The translations under genes and the position numbers were made by a program. Below are positions 33,915 to 41,280 of a DNA stretch of 64,000 bases, piece by piece; the stretch's first letter is position 1; every line of letters begins with the position of its first letter. Source of the DNA: JAPLDB01 sp038230515 (GTDB taxonomy: Bacteria; Bacteroidota; Bacteroidia; AKYH767-A; 2013-40CM-41-45); NCBI GenBank assembly GCA_038230515.1, contig JBBRND010000006.1, positions 1 to 64,000 on the forward strand, in the 5' to 3' direction. Below the pieces are notes generated by a model. The model was given only the letters and a program-made list of their open reading frames with translations, did no database searches and was not told where the DNA came from.

Positions 33915-34118
33915 TTACTTTTCGTTTTTACCTGAGCCGGAATTTTTTCCGCCTGCAACCGGGGTACGCGTTTCGCGTCCGGGCATTTTGGTGCCTTCTT
34001 CATTATTTGATTTACCGGTTTCTCCTTCTGAGGACGTCTTGGTTTGTTTACCGTCATCTTGTTGCTTTGCAACCTTTGGGTTGTCCGAGCTTTTCTGGTT
34101 CTTTTGATTTTCTTTCAT
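33915..34118 (-). CDS. Disordered hydrophilic stress-type protein
   Basis: 67 residues without hydrophobic stretches, rich in Lys, Gln, Glu, Gly, Ser and Asn (MKENQKNQKSSDNPKVAKQQ start; GGKNSGSGKNEK end). Composition resembles hydrophilins. A TGGCAY box lies 50 nt upstream and a terminator follows, so the transcription unit is complete. Another frame (33872-34072) overlaps but lacks these signals. Function unknown; protection during desiccation or osmotic stress is plausible from composition. Confidence 0.65.
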   Translation of the reverse strand: MKENQKNQKSSDNPKVAKQQDDGKQTKTSSEGETGKSNNEEGTKMPGRETRTPVAGGKNSGSGKNEK

Positions 34119-34154
34119 TTGATTTATTATTTAAAATGCTACGATATAATCACG

Positions 34155-34169
34155 TAAAAAATTGTGCCT
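34155..34169 (-). promoter_or_regulatory. TGGCAY-type box before hydrophilic protein gene
   Basis: On the minus strand AGGCACA, ATTT, TTTA: exact TTTA. The GG is 50 nt before the ATG at 34118. Confidence 0.55.
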
Positions 34170-34253
34170 TTTAATACAAAGAATCACCCTTCCCGCTAAC
34201 TAATTTTCGTGATCTCAACCTTGCCACCAAGGAATGGTTTCTAAAATGTCTCC

Positions 34254-34373
34254 TCAATTACAATGTCCCAGCAGTGAATAAATTATTACAAAAATTACAA
34301 TAGTACCTATCAAGCCACCACCTAATTTTTTTGCACCATAGCCCGCAATAATAGTTCTGAATATATTATTCAT
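34254..34373 (-). CDS. Single-helix membrane micropeptide (39 aa)
   Basis: 39 residues: a basic glycine-rich start (MNNIFRTIIAGYGAKKLGGG) then one membrane helix (IGTIVIFVIIYSLLG) and a short HCN end. Its ATG overlaps the TGA of the YtxH-like gene (ATGA), which indicates translational coupling and is the main argument that it is real. Similar tiny proteins seem common beside stress genes in Bacteroidota, from memory. Function unknown. Confidence 0.7.
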   Translation of the reverse strand: MNNIFRTIIAGYGAKKLGGGLIGTIVIFVIIYSLLGHCN

Positions 34374-34576
34374 ATTTCAGCAGCTTTTTTGGTTACATCA
34401 GCCGCCATCTTGGGAACTTCAGTGCGCATAGCATTTATTATTTTGTCTGCAGCATCGCAACCCATATCTGCAATCATAGTGCGGATTTTTTTTCCGCCTG
34501 GATGAAAAGCAATAAATCCGATTCCTGCTACAGCAGCCCCAATAGCCATTCCTGATAATACTTTTTGATAATTCAT
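34370..34576 (-). CDS. YtxH-like small membrane-anchored protein
   Basis: 68 residues. An N-terminal glycine-rich helix (VLSGMAIGAAVAGIGFIAFHPGGKKIR) is followed by an amphipathic helix (ADKIINAMRTEVPKMAADVTKKAAEI). This is the layout of YtxH-domain proteins, in which a short anchor precedes a helical tail. It sits in a three-gene minus-strand cluster with DUF1328 upstream (77 bp gap) and the 39-residue peptide overlapping its stop. It has no box of its own, so it is probably transcribed from the DUF1328 promoter. Confidence 0.7.
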   Translation of the reverse strand: MNYQKVLSGMAIGAAVAGIGFIAFHPGGKKIRTMIADMGCDAADKIINAMRTEVPKMAADVTKKAAEI

Positions 34577-34653
34577 AATGTTTAATTTTTAATTGTTAAT
34601 AAATAAATAGTGATGGAATTAGCATCCCATAATAATTTTTTTTAATAAATCTC

Positions 34654-34827
34654 CTATGCTTTCTTTTTAAATATCGTGGTGGCGAGAAGCAACCCTACGA
34701 TCCACAATATCAGAAATACAAAAAAGATTGTTTTAGCAACACCAGCTGCTCCTGCGGCAATCCCGGTAAATCCGAAGATGGCGGCAATAATTGAAATGAC
34801 GAAGAAAATTGCGGTCCATTTTAGCAT
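34654..34827 (-). CDS. DUF1328 family small membrane protein
   Basis: 57 residues with two membrane helices: MLKWTAIFFVISIIAAIFGF, then GIAAGAAGVAKTIFFVFLIL and IVGLLLATTIFKKKA. The spacing and the WTAIFFVISIIAAIFGF...AAGVAKTIFFVFLI pattern match DUF1328 (YtjA). Members are induced by envelope or osmotic stress in several phyla. First gene of the 34254-34827 cluster, with a TGGCAY box 48 nt upstream. Confidence 0.85.
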   Translation of the reverse strand: MLKWTAIFFVISIIAAIFGFTGIAAGAAGVAKTIFFVFLILWIVGLLLATTIFKKKA

Positions 34828-34861
34828 AATAGTTAGTTTTTAATTGTTTTATAAGTAAGAA

Positions 34862-34876
34862 TAAAAGTTCGTGCCA
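34862..34876 (-). promoter_or_regulatory. TGGCAY-type box before DUF1328 cluster
   Basis: On the minus strand TGGCACG, AACT, TTTA: exact TTTA. The GG is 48 nt before the ATG at 34827. Confidence 0.6.
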
Positions 34877-35021
34877 GCGTTATTCAAACGATTATTCAAT
34901 CGGATTTTACATTTTCAAAAAAAACTTCTTCTCCATCGTAGAAATTTTTCAATATCAGGGTAAGGAAGTTTTTCTACAATATTTAAGAGGTTGATCATGT
35001 TACATCTCGTTTTAATTAATC

Positions 35022-35029
35022 TATCTTTG
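35022..35029 (+). promoter_or_regulatory. Bacteroidota -7 box before response regulator
   Basis: TATCTTTG fits TAnnTTTG, 21 bp before the ATG at 35051. It lies inside the longer frame starting at 34991, which argues for the shorter protein. Confidence 0.5.
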
Positions 35030-35050
35030 GAAACTCAACTTTCCCAAAAG

Positions 35051-35446
35051 ATGCAACTGCTTAAAAAAATTCTTGTAGTAGATGACGATGCTGATGATCG
35101 CGAGTTTTTTCTCGAGGCAATAAAAGAAATTGATCCTGCCATTCTTTGTGACGAAGCTAAAGACGGTTTGGAAGCAATTACAATATTAGAAACAGTTCCT
35201 CCGCCCCCCTCGCTTATTTTCCTCGACCTCAACATGCCCATTATGTCCGGAATGGAAGTTCTCGAAAAAGTAAAATCAATACACAAAGAAATTCCGATAA
35301 TCATTTACACAACCACAAGCAACCTCGCCCAGAAAGCAAAATCCATTGCAATGGGTGCAAATTTTTTTCTTACGAAGGAGAGCGATTTTTCAAGAATAAA
35401 AGCTCAGCTTCGGCACGTATTGCAAATGAATTTTACAATTTCATAA
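35051..35446 (+). CDS. Receiver-only response regulator, Rcp1-like
   Basis: 131 residues, one receiver domain: acidic pocket VDDDADD, phospho-acceptor Asp59 in IFLDLNMP, switch residue in IIYTTTS, and Lys in FFLTKES, where the usual K-P is K-E. No output domain. No kinase is adjacent, so it is an orphan that may serve one of the kinases in the window. The start was chosen from receiver homology and the -7 box. An ATG at 34991 would add 20 residues. Confidence 0.88.
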   Translation: MQLLKKILVVDDDADDREFFLEAIKEIDPAILCDEAKDGLEAITILETVPPPPSLIFLDLNMPIMSGMEVLEKVKSIHKEIPIIIYTTTSNLAQKAKSIAMGANFFLTKESDFSRIKAQLRHVLQMNFTIS

Positions 35447-35563
35447 TCTACTCTCCTCCTCTAACCGTTTACAATTTTCCACACCGTTAGGAATGCTCCC
35501 GAATCCCGCGAGGTAGTTTTTCCTCCTGTCAGGTGCCACCCCCCTGCAGGATAGCGAAGCTTC

Positions 35564-35806
35564 GTGTTCGGTGCCTTCAACAGTTTTTGTTCAGAATTCC
35601 CTCTGCTTTCCGTTAAGCAATCAGTATCAAATTTTATTTTTGTTTCCTTTCTCGTAAGCCGCTGCCATCAAACAAGTGACCCTTTACCAAAAACTTCAAC
35701 TTGCCAAAAGCGAGGAGATGTTAAAAAGGCTTACTTAAAAGCGCTCGGATTAAAGGACTACAGTAAAAACCTCATTGAAATCCAAACCAAAGAAATAAAA
35801 CAATGA
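35564..35806 (+). CDS. Small protein of unknown function, coupled to next gene
   Basis: 80 codons from the ATG at 35564. Only the C-terminal half (KKAYLKALGLKDYSKNLIEIQ) looks protein-like; the N-terminal half may be non-coding and the true start is uncertain. Its TGA overlaps the ATG of the next gene (ATGA), which is the argument for translation. No family is recognised. Confidence 0.35.
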   Translation: MFGAFNSFCSEFPLLSVKQSVSNFIFVSFLVSRCHQTSDPLPKTSTCQKRGDVKKAYLKALGLKDYSKNLIEIQTKEIKQ

Positions 35807-36129
35807 CGAACATTAAAGACAAAGAAAATAAAGAAAGCAAAGGCAACTCTCCTCATATACTCAATACTTCAGCCAACCTGCTGGGGCTTTGTTTCATTGT
35901 GCTCACTTCGCGAACGATGCTTCATCTTTCAGCTACCTCTTTCATTGATATACTAACGGCTCTTGCCATTATTATTTTTATGCTTAGCTGCCTGCTTTCA
36001 TTTTTATCAATGCGCAGCACTACCGTGCGGGGCATCCGCTTCGAAAGAATTGCTGATACTGTCTTTCTTGTCGGACTGTTTTTGCTTTTTTCAATTACCA
36101 TGCTTATAACTTTTGATATAATAAAGTAA
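35803..36129 (+). CDS. Small membrane protein, two to three helices
   Basis: 108 residues. The charged start MTNIKDKENKESKGNS is followed by hydrophobic segments at about 24-40, 45-66 and 84-104, separated by a conserved-looking basic loop SMRSTTVRGIRFERIAD. No family is recognised; the topology suggests an inner-membrane protein. Its start overlaps the stop of the preceding frame. No TGGCAY box lies upstream. Confidence 0.55.
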   Translation: MTNIKDKENKESKGNSPHILNTSANLLGLCFIVLTSRTMLHLSATSFIDILTALAIIIFMLSCLLSFLSMRSTTVRGIRFERIADTVFLVGLFLLFSITMLITFDIIK

Positions 36130-36215
36130 AGCGTAGCTTTGAGATAAAATCCCCAAAGAGGTTTCCTGCCCTGTTTCAAAACACTTAAAGAAAACATTGC
36201 CTGCACCTACTCATT

Positions 36216-36330
36216 AACCCAGTCATGCCAGACACGCCTTTTAAAAATTGGTTCCGCGTTAGCGGAATGCCGATGGCAAAATTTTTAAACAGCGTGGGCG
36301 GCATAACGAAGCCCCGCGGCTTGAGCAATA
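36216..36330 (+). repeat. Dispersed repeat R, copy 1 (115 bp)
   Basis: Nearly identical (about two differences) to copy 2, which starts exactly 220 bp later. It includes a perfect hairpin TTCCGC-GTTA-GCGGAA and the end TTGAGCAATA followed by a T-run. Open minus-strand frames over it are by-products. Confidence 0.9.
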
Positions 36331-36655
36331 TTTTTTTAAAACCACCTCCATGCAGACCATCCCGATTCTCCATCAGCATTCTTGGTAGTGTACCTTTTCC
36401 ATACCCTCCATTTTTTTCTTTCAACGGAACAAAAAAACCCAGTCATGCCAGACACGCCTTTTAAAAATTGGTTCCGCGTTAGCGGAATGCCGATGGCAAA
36501 ATTTTTAAACAGCGTGGGCGGCATGACGAAGCCACGCGGCTTGAGCAATAACTTTTTTTTCTTTGCGTAATTTAAGACAGGAACGAAGCCCCCGGTTTTT
36601 CGGGAGTTTGAGCAATACTTTTTTCCCTTCTTCAGTACATAACACTACTCACTAT
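36331..36655. other. Spacer and second repeat copy leading into array 3
   Basis: Holds about 105 bp of unique spacer between repeats R1 and R2, copy R2, and then a hairpin CCCGG-TTTT-TCGGG near 36592-36605 ending in TTTGAGCAATACTTTTTTCC. This end echoes the R terminus and the start of array 2. No gene is supported. Confidence 0.5.
36436..36550 (+). repeat. Dispersed repeat R, copy 2 (115 bp)
   Basis: Second direct copy, 220 bp after copy 1, in the same orientation, ending 105 bp before array 3. Differences from copy 1 fall in the segments GGCATGACG and GCCACGC. Confidence 0.9.
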
Positions 36656-37012
36656 CAACTTTCAGATCACATCGGGCAAGTTTCAGATAACATCTTCTTA
36701 CTTTCAGATCACCTCAGGCAAGTTTCAGATCGGTTCGGGCAAATTTCAAAGCACCTCGAATCCACTCCAAATAACCACAGGCAAATTTCAGATCACCTCG
36801 CATCAGTTCCAAATCACCTCAGGTAAGTTTCAGATCGGTTCGGGCAAATTTCAAAGCACCTCGGGTAAGTTCCAAATCGGTTCAGGCAAGTTTCAGATCA
36901 CCCCGCATCAGTTCCAAATCACCTCAGGCAAGTTTCAGATCACCTCAGGCAAATTCCAAATCGCCTCAGGCAAGTTTCAAATCGGTTCGGTTATCTTTCA
37001 AAACACCTCAGG
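36656..37012 (+). repeat. 21-bp tandem repeat array 3 (17 units)
   Basis: Seventeen units of exactly 21 bp with no indels; consensus core TTTCAGATCACCTCAGG with a frequent GGTTCGG variant. Units k and k+5 match best (4/9, 5/10, 7/12, 8/13), showing a 105-bp superperiod. One plus frame is open through every unit and would read heptads KFQITSG, KFQIGSG or QFQITSG, continuing to a TAA after the array, yet it has no ATG, GTG or TTG start after the last upstream stop. It precedes the helical/beta gene at 37177. Confidence 0.93.
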
Positions 37013-37176
37013 TAAAATAGTTCCTCCTGATTTCCTCAAATTTGAAAGATAATTTTAAAAACAGGGATCTCCCGATTTCCACAATTCAATGTGAATAACT
37101 AAAGCCGCCACCATAATCGCGAAAAAAAATACCCAATTAAATTTGCCGCCCTAACCTTAAAAACCAACTAATACTT

Positions 37177-38103
37177 ATGAATCAAGATCAAAATGACGAA
37201 ACAACCATGCTCGAGTCAGTAAACGAATTACTGCTCATCCCGGCCAACAAAACAAAAATTGACCTGATCCCCGATCTAAAAGCCGGACAAATAGAACTCG
37301 GGGATTTTATTCAGGAAATAAATGATAACCGCGACATACAGACAGCCGATACAAAAGGCGTAGCCCGAAACAAGGAAGACATCATAATTCAAACCATCGA
37401 AGACACCATCGCACTCTCAGGCGCGCTTGTAAACTTGGGTCGCAAAACCAGCAACAACGAACTTATTCAACAGTTTAATTTTTCCCAATCCTCTTTAGAA
37501 GGCCTCCGCAGCAGCGATCTCATCTCAAAAGCCAACACCACAGCCATAGCAGCGCAGGCAAACAAAACAGCCCTGTCAGCAGGAGGCGTTACCCAGATAA
37601 TGATAGACGCACTCGCACAGGATGTACTTGACCTTACAGCCATCAACGGTCTCCCCGAAGGCACCATCAAGTCTAAAAAAGTAGCAACAGACAACTTAAT
37701 AGCGGCCTTTCCAAAAACCCGCGAACTCATGGAGCAAACCCTCATTCCGCTCATGCGCACCAACTATAAAGTAGCCGACAACGATTTCTTCAGCCAGTTT
37801 ATGGTGCGCACAGCAATCATAAGCACCGGTTCGCGCAAACTCAGCATGTTCGGCAGCGTGTTCAACCTTGCAACCAGCGATAAGCTAAGCGCATCAATAC
37901 TTACACTTAAACAGGGAGCCACCATTATTCTTGAAAACATTACAACAGGTCCCAAAGGAAATTACCGCATCCCCAAAGAACTGGCAAGCGGCACTTATGA
38001 AATGACGGTTACCCGCCCCGGCTATACACCAAAAACCTTCACCGGCATTATCATCATAAGCGGAGAGCGCCTTCGCATGGACTTCGGACTTACAGTCATC
38101 TAA
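37177..38103 (+). CDS. Helical plus beta-sandwich protein B (array-linked, no signal peptide)
   Basis: 308 residues. Residues about 1-205 are helical and polar (ESVNELLLIPANKTKIDLI; TKGVARNKEDIIIQTIEDTIALSGALVNL). Residues about 215-308 form a CarboxypepD_reg-like beta sandwich (SRKLSMFGSVFNLATSDKL ... GNYRIPKELASGTYEMTVTRPGYTPKTFTGIIII). No Sec signal is present. It shares architecture with protein A at 22053, including an FFSQF motif before the beta domain, and also sits downstream of a repeat R copy and a 21-bp array and upstream of a strong terminator. I do not recognise a named family. A surface or structural role would need a non-Sec route. Confidence 0.78.
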   Translation: MNQDQNDETTMLESVNELLLIPANKTKIDLIPDLKAGQIELGDFIQEINDNRDIQTADTKGVARNKEDIIIQTIEDTIALSGALVNLGRKTSNNELIQQFNFSQSSLEGLRSSDLISKANTTAIAAQANKTALSAGGVTQIMIDALAQDVLDLTAINGLPEGTIKSKKVATDNLIAAFPKTRELMEQTLIPLMRTNYKVADNDFFSQFMVRTAIISTGSRKLSMFGSVFNLATSDKLSASILTLKQGATIILENITTGPKGNYRIPKELASGTYEMTVTRPGYTPKTFTGIIIISGERLRMDFGLTVI

Positions 38104-38129
38104 GCATAACTCTTTTTTAAAAACTATAA

Positions 38130-38159
38130 AGTCCCCCGACCTATCGGAGGACTTTTTTT
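38130..38159 (+). terminator. Rho-independent terminator of protein B gene
   Basis: Arms AGTCCCCCGA (38130-38139) and TCGGAGGACT (38144-38153), one mismatch, then seven T. Confidence 0.9.
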
Positions 38160-38207
38160 GCTATGAGAAGACGAAAGCACATCCGTGCTAAGGATGCCTG
38201 CATAAGA

Positions 38208-38390
38208 CTAAGCACCCATCGTATTAGGCGGTATAATACCTTTAAAGAATTCAATCACCTGCTTTATAGAATCCGAAACAGAATTCTCACGCTGCTGCAG
38301 TTGATTTCGCTGATAATTTTTCTCAGCCATCTCCAGTTGTTTTAACTTCATGGCTTCTTTAAATTGCTGAAAGGAATTATAGTTTTTCAT
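38208..38390 (-). CDS. Small helical protein (60 aa)
   Basis: 60 residues from 38390 (a second ATG at 38396 adds two). It is predicted helical and charged: MKNYNSFQQFKEAMKLKQLE, a Gln/Asn-rich middle, then VSDSIKQVIEFFKGIIPPN. No signal or membrane segment. No family is recognised. A TGGCAY box lies about 42-48 nt upstream on the same strand, which supports transcription and places it with the stress set. Confidence 0.6.
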   Translation of the reverse strand: MKNYNSFQQFKEAMKLKQLEMAEKNYQRNQLQQRENSVSDSIKQVIEFFKGIIPPNTMGA

Positions 38391-38424
38391 TTGCATAAGG
38401 TTTTATTGTTACTCATATTAATAC

Positions 38425-38439
38425 TTAAAAACCATGCCC
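38425..38439 (-). promoter_or_regulatory. TGGCAY-type box before small helical protein
   Basis: On the minus strand GGGCATG, GTTT, TTAA; one base off the TTTA form. The GG is 42 nt before the first ATG (38396). Confidence 0.5.
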
Positions 38440-38543
38440 GCTCATGCAGTAGGGCGAGAAGCAGTTTAAAAAACAAACCAGTTGCAAAAAAGAGTTGAAA
38501 AATTTCCCCATTTTTCTTAATTACCTGTTGATTATCGTCACAC

Positions 38544-39620
38544 TTAACTTTCTAAACTCTTCTTTAATATTTTCATCAGCACCTCTTCTTCTCCCCTAAG
38601 CCCCGGCTTGTTATCATTCTTTTCTATTCGGTCCAGTTCCGCCAGGTATGGGGTCAGCTCATTCGTTTCATACCACGTTAATAGCACCGGATGCACATAA
38701 TATTTTTTGCACACCGTGCGCGTATTGCCCAACTGCGAACTCACAAAGTCCAATGCCTCCACAATATTTTTCTTCGAAGCAGTTACCGTATCCGGCTCAC
38801 CTATTTTTTTAAGCGCACGCAGCGCATTCACCGTACCCGCCCACGTGCGGAAATCCTTTGCTGAAAAATCGCCACCCGTCACCTGCTTAATATATTCATT
38901 CACTTTTCCTGAATCAATAACATGATGAGTACCATCCCCATTCAAATATTGAAATAATTCCTTACCCGGAATGTCGCGGCATTGCTTCACAATCTTCGCC
39001 AGCTTCTTACTCCTCAAATCTATAGAATGATGTACACCCTTCTTTCCCTTGAAAGAAAATTGAATCGCGTTTCCCTCTATTTTCACATGCCTGTTCTTTA
39101 GCGTAGTCAACCCGTATGAACCATATTCCTTCTCATAAATCTGATTCCCGATGCGGATAGACGTGCGCTCCATCAAGCTAATCACAGTTGCAATCACTTT
39201 CTCCTGTGTAAGTTCCGGCAAGTTGATGTCCTTCTCCAGTTGCAAACGCAACGCAGGCAATGCCTTCCCGAAATCAAGCATGTGCTGAAACTTGGTTTCA
39301 TTCCGCACCTTATTCCAGATATGATGATATTTATACTGCTTCCGTTCAAGTGCATCTACACCCGTTGCTTGCAAGTGTCCATTATGGAGGCGGCAAATCC
39401 ACACATTCTTCCATGCCGGAGGCAACACCAACTTTTTAATTCTTTCAAGCACCTCCTTATCACCCACCTTTTTGTTTTCCAAAAGATAAATATAACCCTT
39501 CCCGCGCTTCTTCCGCTCAATGCCCGGCAATGCATCTGATACGTAAACAAGATCTGCTGCCTTAGCATATTTCTTTGGATCTTCCTCCAGCGTTGGAATT
39601 TTTTCAGGAACAGCGCTCAT
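38544..39620 (-). CDS. DNA topoisomerase IB (poxvirus/eukaryote type)
   Basis: 358 residues, the normal size for bacterial TopIB. The N-terminal beta domain (LVYVSDALPGIERKKRGKGYIYL) is followed by the catalytic core. Family residues present include ERTSIRIGN (Arg156), KDFRTWAGTVNAL (Arg258) and the nucleophile in KKYYVHPVL (Tyr308). It relaxes supercoils through a 3'-phosphotyrosyl intermediate without ATP. It lies among small stress genes and has a TGGCAY box about 58 nt upstream, suggesting stress induction rather than housekeeping expression. Confidence 0.92.
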   Translation of the reverse strand: MSAVPEKIPTLEEDPKKYAKAADLVYVSDALPGIERKKRGKGYIYLLENKKVGDKEVLERIKKLVLPPAWKNVWICRLHNGHLQATGVDALERKQYKYHHIWNKVRNETKFQHMLDFGKALPALRLQLEKDINLPELTQEKVIATVISLMERTSIRIGNQIYEKEYGSYGLTTLKNRHVKIEGNAIQFSFKGKKGVHHSIDLRSKKLAKIVKQCRDIPGKELFQYLNGDGTHHVIDSGKVNEYIKQVTGGDFSAKDFRTWAGTVNALRALKKIGEPDTVTASKKNIVEALDFVSSQLGNTRTVCKKYYVHPVLLTWYETNELTPYLAELDRIEKNDNKPGLRGEEEVLMKILKKSLES

Positions 39621-39664
39621 AATTTTTTTGATAAAATTTCAATGAGATAAGTGTTAACCAACAT

Positions 39665-39679
39665 TTCAAAAACGTGCCA
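39665..39679 (-). promoter_or_regulatory. TGGCAY-type box before topoisomerase IB
   Basis: On the minus strand TGGCACG, TTTT, TGAA: strong upstream half, divergent downstream half. The GG is about 58 nt before the ATG at 39620. Confidence 0.45.
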
Positions 39680-39725
39680 CACAAAAACGAAAAACTCATC
39701 GCATAACTTCTGAAAAATAAAATAT

Positions 39726-39757
39726 CCGGAAAAGTTTTCACCTTTCCGGATTTCATA
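39726..39757 (-). terminator. Terminator of hydrophilic protein gene 39841-40203
   Basis: Arms ATCCGGAAAAG and CTTTCCGGAT. On the minus strand the stem is followed by ATTTTATTTTT. Confidence 0.75.
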
Positions 39758-39840
39758 ATTAAGAACAGTTAAGTACTTAATTATTCTCTACCACGAGAGA
39801 GCAACTTTTTTAAAAAGCCGCTCTCGTAATAGTGTTGAGT

Positions 39841-40203
39841 TTACTTGCGACTCTCATTCTGATTTCCGCCCTGACGCGAAGAACCCTGACGACTTGTTTC
39901 CTCGGTAGTCTCTTCATCAGTAGTTTCATCTTCTTCTTCTGCCTGAGGAGAGGTAGATGTACGTCCCTCAGGAGTTGCAGATGAACGTCCTTCAGTAGTT
40001 GAACTGCGTTGGTCGTTGCGGGTTCCGGTTGTTCCGGTGCTGCCCATCTTTTTTTCCTCATCTCTCTTTTTGTTTTGATCATTAGTAGAAGAAGTTGATG
40101 ATGATGTTGAACCGGACTGCTGAGATGATTGCTGTCCTTGCGGATTCTTATTACCTCCTTGAGATGTTTGAGATCCTTGATTTTGATTTTTTTGATCTGA
40201 CAT
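39841..40203 (-). CDS. Large disordered hydrophilic protein
   Basis: 120 residues without hydrophobic segments: a Gln/Asn/Ser/Gly N-half (MSDQKNQNQGSQTSQGGNKN), a Thr/Ser/Arg middle with repeats (TTEGRSSATPEGRTSTSPQ) and an acidic stretch EEEDETTDEETTEE before a basic end. Composition resembles bacterial hydrophilins. It has its own terminator. About 120-140 bp upstream is a variant box TGGTATGTTATTTTA. It neighbours a DUF892 ferritin-like gene, a usual partner in stress clusters. Exact role unknown. Confidence 0.7.
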   Translation of the reverse strand: MSDQKNQNQGSQTSQGGNKNPQGQQSSQQSGSTSSSTSSTNDQNKKRDEEKKMGSTGTTGTRNDQRSSTTEGRSSATPEGRTSTSPQAEEEDETTDEETTEETSRQGSSRQGGNQNESRK

Positions 40204-40421
40204 AATTATTAAATTTAGTATCTGTTTAACCGCCTACTCTTTTAATGCTTTTCGGCTACCGCATTCTTACTCTATTGTTGAGGAGGGATTTTCAGAAACT
40301 TCCCTTTTATATTTAGTTTGAGATAAAATAACATACCATTTATGTAAGTGGCTGATTCTTTTTTCAGGAAGTAACAGTTGAGAAACCCATTCCCCGAAAA
40401 AATTTTCAGTTGATGATTAAT

Positions 40422-41048
40422 TTACTCAACCTCTGCATTTTCTATTTCCTCATTACTCCACTCGCTGTTTGCCATACCGTTTACTGTAGAAGTTGCAATG
40501 GAATTTAATTTTTCGTTCGCTGCTTTTTCTTCTTCAAGAATCTCTTCAAGAATTGCTGCAGCATCGTCATGCCCCATTGTCTTTGCGAAGGATGCTAACG
40601 AACCATAGGTCGCAATCTCATAGTGTTCCACCTTTTGTGCACACACAATAAGTCCTGCATCGCGGGTGTAAGTCCCCTTGTCAGTCTCTTCAATACAGCC
40701 ACCCACTTCTTCAACAAGACCTTCCATAGCATCACATTTTTTTGTTTGCGCCTTTTCTCCGATCAACTCAAACACGCGCTCCAGCTTCTTAACCTGTTCT
40801 TCTGTTTCACGAAGATGCGCAGTAACCGCATCACGCAGTTCACCGGTAGTAGCTGCCTTAGCTACTTTCGGAAGATTTTTTACCAGGTGCTTCTCAGCCC
40901 AATAAATATCTTTCAGGTCTTCAAGAAATAGATCACGAAAAAGATTTTCTCCCTTTTTCATTTTCTTATCAGCAGGTCCTGCTGATATTTTTTTGCTGCC
41001 TGCTTTTGATGAAGCAGCAGCGGTAGCAGATGATTTTTTGTTTTGCAT
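40422..41048 (-). CDS. Ferritin-like DUF892 (YciE/YciF) protein
   Basis: 208 residues. A basic Ala/Ser/Lys N-terminal extension of about 30 residues precedes the YciE-type four-helix domain. Key blocks are LFLEDLKDIYWAEKHLVKNLPK, ELRDAVTAHLRETEEQVKKLERVFELI, then CAQKVEHYEIATYGSLASFAK and ILEEILEEEKAANEKL, which supply the ferritin-like Glu/His ligands. Members are induced by osmotic or oxidative stress; a di-iron site is likely but the reaction is unknown. A TGGCAY box lies 56 nt upstream. Confidence 0.9.
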   Translation of the reverse strand: MQNKKSSATAAASSKAGSKKISAGPADKKMKKGENLFRDLFLEDLKDIYWAEKHLVKNLPKVAKAATTGELRDAVTAHLRETEEQVKKLERVFELIGEKAQTKKCDAMEGLVEEVGGCIEETDKGTYTRDAGLIVCAQKVEHYEIATYGSLASFAKTMGHDDAAAILEEILEEEKAANEKLNSIATSTVNGMANSEWSNEEIENAEVE

Positions 41049-41090
41049 AAAATTTTTGATTAAAGATTTTTTCTATTTGTACTTGATAAA

Positions 41091-41105
41091 TAAAATTGCG
41101 TGCCA
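41091..41105 (-). promoter_or_regulatory. TGGCAY-type box before DUF892 gene
   Basis: On the minus strand TGGCACG, CAAT, TTTA: exact TTTA and the fullest match to TGGCACG. The GG is 56 nt before the ATG at 41048. Confidence 0.65.
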
Positions 41106-41211
41106 TACAACTAATAAATTAAAAACTTTAACGAAGAATTAATTAACGGGAATCAAAAAAAATGTTTCAGAAATAAAATAAAACCTGACGCGGTTACCAC
41201 CGGTATTAAAA

Positions 41212-41241
41212 AAAGAAATCCGGCACTTTGCAGCACCGGAT
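41212..41241 (-). terminator. Terminator of DUF4142 gene
   Basis: As minus-strand RNA, ATCCGGUGCU pairs with AGUGCCGGAU (two G-U pairs) with loop GCAA, followed by TTCTTTTTTT. On the plus strand the wobbles become mismatches, so it is specific to the minus strand. Confidence 0.8.
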
Positions 41242-41280
41242 CTCTGGATTATATATAGAGAATTAAGCGAAAGACACTTT

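Noticed and set aside
36185..36548. Two similar minus-strand frames encoding LKPRGFVMPPTLFKNF-like peptides.
   Set aside because: They are two readings of the dispersed DNA repeat R; hairpins and the absence of start or promoter signals argue against genes.
22053..38103. The array-plus-protein cassettes as a diversity-generating retroelement or retron.
   Set aside because: No reverse transcriptase and no template/variable repeat pair was found in the window.
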